Assembly (NCBI GenBank): GCA_945862275.1
Contig: CAMAYA010000004.1
Coordinates: 1 to 18,868, forward strand
Reading direction: 5' to 3'
Source: Legionella genomosp. 1
Lineage (GTDB): Bacteria; Pseudomonadota; Gammaproteobacteria; Legionellales; Legionellaceae
DNA length: 18,868 nt
Part shown: positions 14,610-18,868 of the stretch, in pieces
How positions within the stretch are numbered: the first letter of the stretch is position 1
Layout: every line of letters starts with the position of its first letter
Notes under the pieces: generated by a model
What the model was told of the DNA's origin: nothing
The model's input: the letters and a program-made list of their open reading frames with translations, nothing else
Database searches by the model: none
Translations under genes and position numbers: made by a program

Positions 14610-14990
14610 CTATGACGGGAGCTCATCCACCGTAAAACTCTCACCACACCCGCACTGACCGGTTTGATTGGGGTTGTTAAATAGAAATTTTTGATTTAAA
14701 CCCTGCTTCGCATAATCTACATGCATCCCATTCAAATAGGGATAACTGCCTTTATCAATGCAGATCAACAGCTCTCCTGCCAACGGCAAAATAATGTCTT
14801 GCTCCAAAGGTGCCTTCACATAATCCATGACATACGACAGCCCAGAGCAGCCTGTTTTTTTCACCGACAATCGAATTGCTTTGCAATCTGCGTGCTCACT
14901 TAGACACAAGACAATGCGAGCGATTGCTGCATCTGTTAATCGAACACAGGGTGTAGACCCATTCGTATATTGCATGACTTCACTCATCAT
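14610..14990 (-). CDS. iscA: A-type iron-sulfur carrier (IscA/SufA/HesB family)
   Basis: A-type carriers hold and pass on Fe-S clusters or iron to apo-proteins. The 126-residue protein has all three cysteine ligands: C48 in KKTGCSGLSYVMDY and C113/C115 in GQCGCGESF, with the normal 65-residue spacing. It is somewhat longer at the N-terminus than E. coli IscA (107 residues). The start overlaps the iscS stop by 11 bp, with AAGGAG just upstream of two adjacent ATG codons, so it is translationally coupled to iscS. The CGESF ending favours IscA over ErpA. The exact subfamily is a best guess. Confidence 0.88.
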   Translation of the reverse strand: MMSEVMQYTNGSTPCVRLTDAAIARIVLCLSEHADCKAIRLSVKKTGCSGLSYVMDYVKAPLEQDIILPLAGELLICIDKGSYPYLNGMHVDYAKQGLNQKFLFNNPNQTGQCGCGESFTVDELPS

Positions 14991-16152
14991 CTGACTCCTT
15001 ATTTAACATAGACCGAATAGCATCTTGAATTATCACAATGGCCTGCCGCACGTCCTCATCGGTAGTGAACCGCCCCAGTGATAAACGGATTGAACTCTGT
15101 GCAAGATGAGGACTCAAGCCTAACGCTCGCAACACATAAGATGGCTGGGTGCGTGCAGACAAGCATGCGGAGGTCGTTGAGACCGCTAAGCCATGCAAGG
15201 CTGGGAGCAGCATTCCCCCATCAATGCCTGCAAAACTCACATTGAGATTGCCCGCAATGCGCGTCTGCTCATGGCCATTCAATCGAATGCCCGGAATGGA
15301 TTTTATCCCGCCCCACAACCGCCGCCGCAAACACAAGATGCGCGCTTGCTCCTCTACCCGCAAAGTGTCTGATAACGCCATGGCCTCACCGAAGCCAACA
15401 ATTTGGTGCGTAGCCAGGGTTCCTGAACGCAAACCGCCTTCATGCCCCCCTCCAAACGTTTGTGGCTGCAAGCGAATGCGAGGTTTATGGCGCACATACA
15501 ATGCACCCACTCCTTTAGGACCATAGAGTTTATGGGCTGAAAACGACATCAAATCCACCGGCAAGGTTTGCAAATCTATCGCCAATTTAGCCGCACTTTG
15601 GGCCGCGTCCACATGAAACACAATCCCCCTGCCGTGCAATATTTCGCCAATCGCGGCAATGTCTTGAAGCACTCCAATTTCATTGTTCACCTGCATGATG
15701 GACACCAACACCGTGTCATCACGCAAAGCATTCTCTAAATGAGATAGGTTTAATAACCCATCCGTTTCTGGTTGCAGGTATGTCGCCTGAAACCCTTCGC
15801 GTTCCAATTGATGAAATCCATCCAACACGGATTTGTGCTCTGTGCTCATCGTTACCACATGGCGACCTTTTCGCTGATAAAAACGTGCCGCACCTAAAAT
15901 GGCTAAATTATTTGACTCCGTGGCGCCAGAAGTAAACACAATCTCTTCTGGAAGGCATCCAACCGCATCCGCGATCTGCTTGCGCGCGCGATCGACCGCA
16001 CAGGCGGCCATTTGACCGTATACATGATGCACAGAAGCCGGGTTGCCAAAATCACCACTCGGACCTAAATATTGCACCATGCGTTCGATCACACGTGGAT
16101 CAACGGGTGTGGTCGCCATGTAATCAAGATAAATAGGGCGTTGACTCATCAT
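14980..16152 (-). CDS. iscS: Cysteine desulfurase IscS
   Basis: IscS is a PLP-dependent dimer that takes sulfur from cysteine for Fe-S clusters and tRNA thiolation. The 390 residues align throughout with E. coli IscS. H106 (STEHKSV), D182 (FHVDAAQ) and the PLP lysine K208 (SFSAHKLYGPKG) are present, as is the persulfide cysteine C330 in SACLSARTQPSYVLRALG. The ATG overlaps the trmJ TGA (ATGA), and the gene ends inside the iscA-like start, so the three genes form one coupled unit. No IscR repressor or IscU scaffold gene is present between or beside them, unlike E. coli. Confidence 0.95.
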   Translation of the reverse strand: MMSQRPIYLDYMATTPVDPRVIERMVQYLGPSGDFGNPASVHHVYGQMAACAVDRARKQIADAVGCLPEEIVFTSGATESNNLAILGAARFYQRKGRHVVTMSTEHKSVLDGFHQLEREGFQATYLQPETDGLLNLSHLENALRDDTVLVSIMQVNNEIGVLQDIAAIGEILHGRGIVFHVDAAQSAAKLAIDLQTLPVDLMSFSAHKLYGPKGVGALYVRHKPRIRLQPQTFGGGHEGGLRSGTLATHQIVGFGEAMALSDTLRVEEQARILCLRRRLWGGIKSIPGIRLNGHEQTRIAGNLNVSFAGIDGGMLLPALHGLAVSTTSACLSARTQPSYVLRALGLSPHLAQSSIRLSLGRFTTDEDVRQAIVIIQDAIRSMLNKESDDE

Positions 16153-16886
16153 GTATTCTTCGTTTTGTTGAGTGCTGCCTGCACATTACTCAAAATTCCA
16201 CGCAGAATATTGACTTCCATGCGTTCCAACTGAATGCGATTGAACATCCGACGCACCCGCTGAAACAATCGCTTTGGATTGGATGGCTTGAGAAAATCGA
16301 TGGCGACCAACACGTATCGTAAGTGTTCATAGAATTTTTCCACATCCTCCACCGATGCAGGCGCGTCTTGCCGGGTTTCAACGTCTGCCAGGGGCGACAA
16401 TAGTTTCATCCTTAATTCATAAGTGACAATTTGAACCGCTTGTGCCAAATTCAACGAGCTAAAATTGGGGTTACTGGGAATATGAATGTGATAATGGCAG
16501 CGCAATAACTCCTCGTTTGTGAGTCCTGCGTGCTCACGTCCAAACACAATCGCGATTTCAGTGCCATCAGGCGTGCCTGCCACCAGTGCCGCACTTTCAT
16601 TCGGAGTCAAACCAGACAATGCGATGTCGCGTGCGCGTGCACTCGTGCCCAGCACTAATTGGCACCCGCTTAAGGCCTCGTCCAACGAGTCAGTCACCAC
16701 CACGTTTTCCAACAACACATCATACGCACCCGCCGACATTTCATGGGCGCGTGGATCAGGAAACGATTTGGGCGACACCAGGTAAAGCCTATGAAAGCCC
16801 ATTACCTTCATCGCGCGTGCGGTAGAGCCTATATTCCCTGGGTGGGAGGTTGCAACCAAGACAATGCGAATAGAGTTAAATGCCAT
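16149..16886 (-). CDS. trmJ: tRNA (cytidine/uridine-32-2'-O)-methyltransferase TrmJ
   Basis: TrmJ methylates the 2'-hydroxyl of position 32 in the anticodon loop of several tRNAs using S-adenosylmethionine. The 245-residue SPOUT-fold protein has the expected motifs: ATSHPGNIGSTARAMKVMGF (12-31), IVFGREHAGLTNEEL (about 112-126) and the knot segment IPSNPNFSSLNLAQAVQIVT (about 136-155). A basic C-terminal extension follows. It stands first in trmJ-iscS-iscA and diverges from suhB, as trmJ does in E. coli. The ribosome binding site is weak. A TATAAT on the minus strand at 16917-16922 could serve as its -10 element. Confidence 0.95.
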   Translation of the reverse strand: MAFNSIRIVLVATSHPGNIGSTARAMKVMGFHRLYLVSPKSFPDPRAHEMSAGAYDVLLENVVVTDSLDEALSGCQLVLGTSARARDIALSGLTPNESAALVAGTPDGTEIAIVFGREHAGLTNEELLRCHYHIHIPSNPNFSSLNLAQAVQIVTYELRMKLLSPLADVETRQDAPASVEDVEKFYEHLRYVLVAIDFLKPSNPKRLFQRVRRMFNRIQLERMEVNILRGILSNVQAALNKTKNT

Positions 16887-16916
16887 GTCATGCCATATAG
16901 ATAGATTGAATGAACA

Positions 16917-16941
16917 ATTATACTCTAAAATGTGTTAGAAT
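16917..16941. promoter_or_regulatory. Divergent trmJ / suhB promoter region
   Basis: The 84-bp gap between the divergent genes holds TATAAT on the minus strand (16922-16917), facing trmJ, and TAGAAT on the plus strand (16936-16941), facing suhB about 30 bp upstream of its ATG. Neither has a convincing -35 box. I see no clear IscR-type palindrome. Confidence 0.4.
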
Positions 16942-16970
16942 CCTGACCTTTCGTAATAAAGAGCTCATTC

Positions 16971-17768
16971 ATGCAACCACTCTTAAATATTGCCATCAGC
17001 GCCGCGCGTCAAGCAGGCGACATCATTAGCCGTCACGTTGAACAACTTGAACACATGAAGGTCACAGCAAAAGGAAAAGATGACTTTTTTTGTGAAATTG
17101 ACGTGAAAGCCGAACAGGCCATTATTAACGCGATTCATAAAGCGTATCCTGATCACGGCATCATGGCTGAAGAAAGCGGCATGCAAAATGAAGATGCTGA
17201 GTGCGTCTGGATCATTGATCCGCTGGATGGAACCCGCAATTACCTGCACGGCTTCCCCTTTTATGGGGTCTCCATTGCCTTGCGCATCAAAAATCGCATT
17301 GAGCATGCCGTAGTTTACGACCCGCTTCGGCACGAATGCTTTGCGGCCAGTCGCGGACGTGGTGCACGTCTAAATGACCGCAGGCTTCGCGTCTCCAAAC
17401 AAACACTGCTCAGCGCATCGCTGCTGGGAACAGGCTTTCCTGTCCGCAATACAGTAGCCGCCACGCGCTATTACCCTACCATTGAAGCGCTGTTTGGCCA
17501 ATGTGCCGGCGTGAGAGGCACAGGCTCTGCCGCGTTGGATTTAGCCTATGTGGCCAGTGGTCGATTGGATGGCTTTTGGAACTTAGGTCTAAAACCCTGG
17601 GACATTGCCGCCGGATCATTGCTTATTCAAGAAGCAGGTGGGTTGATTGGTGACATGGAAGGTGGCGAGGCCTATTTGCGGCACGGTGATGTGGTTGCTG
17701 GAACCCCAAAAGTATTCAAGGCGTTGCTGCAAACATTGGCTCCTGTGATGAAAGCCAGCTATTATTAG
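16971..17768 (+). CDS. suhB: Inositol-1-monophosphatase family protein SuhB
   Basis: SuhB is an inositol monophosphatase-fold enzyme; in E. coli its main role is as a partner of the Nus antitermination complex in rRNA transcription, with phosphatase activity secondary. The 265 residues include the metal-binding set: E67 (AEESG), D83 and D86 in WIIDPLDGTRNYLHGFP, and D210 in KPWDIAAGSLLIQEAGG. AAGAG lies 7 bp before the ATG. It is divergent from trmJ as in E. coli, and clpB begins 26 bp downstream on the same strand. Confidence 0.94.
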   Translation: MQPLLNIAISAARQAGDIISRHVEQLEHMKVTAKGKDDFFCEIDVKAEQAIINAIHKAYPDHGIMAEESGMQNEDAECVWIIDPLDGTRNYLHGFPFYGVSIALRIKNRIEHAVVYDPLRHECFAASRGRGARLNDRRLRVSKQTLLSASLLGTGFPVRNTVAATRYYPTIEALFGQCAGVRGTGSAALDLAYVASGRLDGFWNLGLKPWDIAAGSLLIQEAGGLIGDMEGGEAYLRHGDVVAGTPKVFKALLQTLAPVMKASYY

Positions 17769-17794
17769 GATTACTCAATATTAAGGCCCTCATC

Positions 17795-18868
17795 ATGCGA
17801 ATGGATAAGCTCACATCAAAATTTCAAATGGCCTTGGCCGATGCACAATCGATGGCATTGGGCCGAGACAATGGCTGCATTGAGCCGGAACATCTCATCA
17901 AGGCACTACTGGACCAAGACAGTGGCACATGCAGGCCTTTGTTAACAAAAGCAGGCGTAAATCTATCGCAGTTGCGCTCGCTGATTGACCAAGCACTTGA
18001 TCGTCTTCCAAAAGTCACTGGCGGCGCTGGCGATATTCATATATCTAACGCCCTAAATCGTTTGCTCAATCTCACCGACAAGCTCGCGCAAGAACGCAAA
18101 GACAGCTATATATCCAGTGAGTTATTTATATTGGCCGCCATCAATGAAGGCGGCGAACTGTCCAAACTGCTCAAACAAGCCGGCGGTCAACCACAATCCA
18201 TAGCGTGTGACATTGATGAGATTCGTGGGGGAAAAACGGTCAACGACCCCAATGCCGAAGAACAACGCCAGGCGCTGGAAAAATACACCCTCGATTTAAC
18301 CGAGCGAGCAGAGCAAGGCAAATTGGATCCGGTTATTGGTCGAGATGATGAAATTCGACGCACCATTCAAGTGCTGCAACGCCGTACAAAAAACAATCCA
18401 GTCCTGATTGGTGAGCCGGGCGTGGGCAAGACCGCCATTGTTGAAGGCCTGGCCCAACGCATCATCAACGGTGAAGTGCCCGAGGGGCTAAAAAACAAAC
18501 GAGTGTTGTCACTCGACATGGGCGCTTTGATTGCAGGTGCCAAATTTAGAGGCGAATTTGAAGAACGCCTGAAGGCCGTCCTCAATGACTTATCCAAGCA
18601 AGAAGGGCAAGTCATTCTCTTCATTGATGAGCTACACACCATGGTGGGTGCTGGCAAAGCCGAAGGCGCTATGGATGCAGGCAACATGTTAAAACCCGCC
18701 CTGGCACGCGGCGAGCTGCACTGCATTGGCGCGACCACGTTGGATGAATACCGCCAATACATTGAAAAAGACGCGGCCCTCGAACGGCGCTTTCAAAAAG
18801 TGCTGGTGAATGAACCCAATGTAGAAGATACCATTGCTATTTTGCGCGGTTTAAAAGAGCGCTATGAA
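17795..18868 (+). CDS. clpB: ATP-dependent disaggregase ClpB, N-terminal part
   Basis: ClpB is a hexameric AAA+ machine that rescues aggregated proteins together with DnaK. The window holds 358 codons and the gene runs off the right edge. The start MRMDKLTSKFQMALADAQSM matches ClpB closely, with AAGG 8 bp before the ATG. The N-domain spans about 1-145. The first AAA module has Walker A GEPGVGKT (about 206-213), the pore loop AGAKFRGEFEER, Walker B VILFIDELHTMVGAG and the arginine region ALERRFQKVLV. With only 26 bp after suhB there is no room for a separate promoter in the gap, so transcription probably comes through or from within suhB. I see no sigma-32 promoter. Confidence 0.95.
   Translation, partial: MRMDKLTSKFQMALADAQSMALGRDNGCIEPEHLIKALLDQDSGTCRPLLTKAGVNLSQLRSLIDQALDRLPKVTGGAGDIHISNALNRLLNLTDKLAQERKDSYISSELFILAAINEGGELSKLLKQAGGQPQSIACDIDEIRGGKTVNDPNAEEQRQALEKYTLDLTERAEQGKLDPVIGRDDEIRRTIQVLQRRTKNNPVLIGEPGVGKTAIVEGLAQRIINGEVPEGLKNKRVLSLDMGALIAGAKFRGEFEERLKAVLNDLSKQEGQVILFIDELHTMVGAGKAEGAMDAGNMLKPALARGELHCIGATTLDEYRQYIEKDAALERRFQKVLVNEPNVEDTIAILRGLKERYE

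Overview
The window looks like a chromosomal segment of a gammaproteobacterium. The RF2, LysRS, RNase P RNA, Fis, IscS, TrmJ, SuhB and ClpB sequences are all of gammaproteobacterial type, and the order suhB / trmJ / isc matches the E. coli isc locus. A stand-alone fliA, a large unrecognised acidic protein, toxin-antitoxin genes and several decayed elements would suit a host-associated lineage such as Legionellales, but this placement is inference.

Left end (1-1830, accessory): an unrecognised minus-strand gene runs off the left edge. Its reading frame is split by one in-frame TAA into an 86-residue N-terminal ORF and a continuation of about 370 codons. A 450-bp stretch follows that holds only debris: a pair of 23-bp direct repeats resembling insertion-sequence ends, a 13-bp perfect inverted repeat, and the C-terminal stub of a DUF4143-type ATPase.

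Core block 1 (1834-7280, minus strand): prfB-lysS-coaX forms a probable operon. prfB carries the classical +1 programmed frameshift. Upstream lie an intact AAA/DUF4143 ATPase, whose putative promoter is overlaid by a perfect palindrome, and fliA with its own promoter. Next comes a PIN toxin / Phd-like antitoxin pair (7342-8030) with paired operator-like repeats.

Core block 2 (8191-12292, plus strand): nrdAB encodes class Ia ribonucleotide reductase. Its upstream region holds a perfect DnaA box, a sigma70-type promoter and two NrdR boxes 31 bp apart, the first covering the -10 element.

Decay zone (12293-13770): a stem-loop after nrdB, an ISAzo13-like transposase stub, a hicAB module in which the toxin gene has an in-frame amber codon while the antitoxin is intact, a 116-bp MITE-like nested palindrome, and a small gene broken by two stops and a frameshift.

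Core block 3 (13770-18868): on the minus strand rnpB (RNase P RNA), fis with a good promoter, and a trmJ-iscS-iscA-like cluster with overlapping genes but no iscR, iscU, hscBA or fdx. Divergently on the plus strand lie suhB and the 5' part of clpB, cut by the window edge. I saw no tRNA, CRISPR array or complete mobile element, and no convincing large novel system. The most interesting items are the split left-end gene, the inactivated HicA beside intact HicB, the ATPase promoter palindrome, the compacted isc locus and the layered nrdAB regulatory region.
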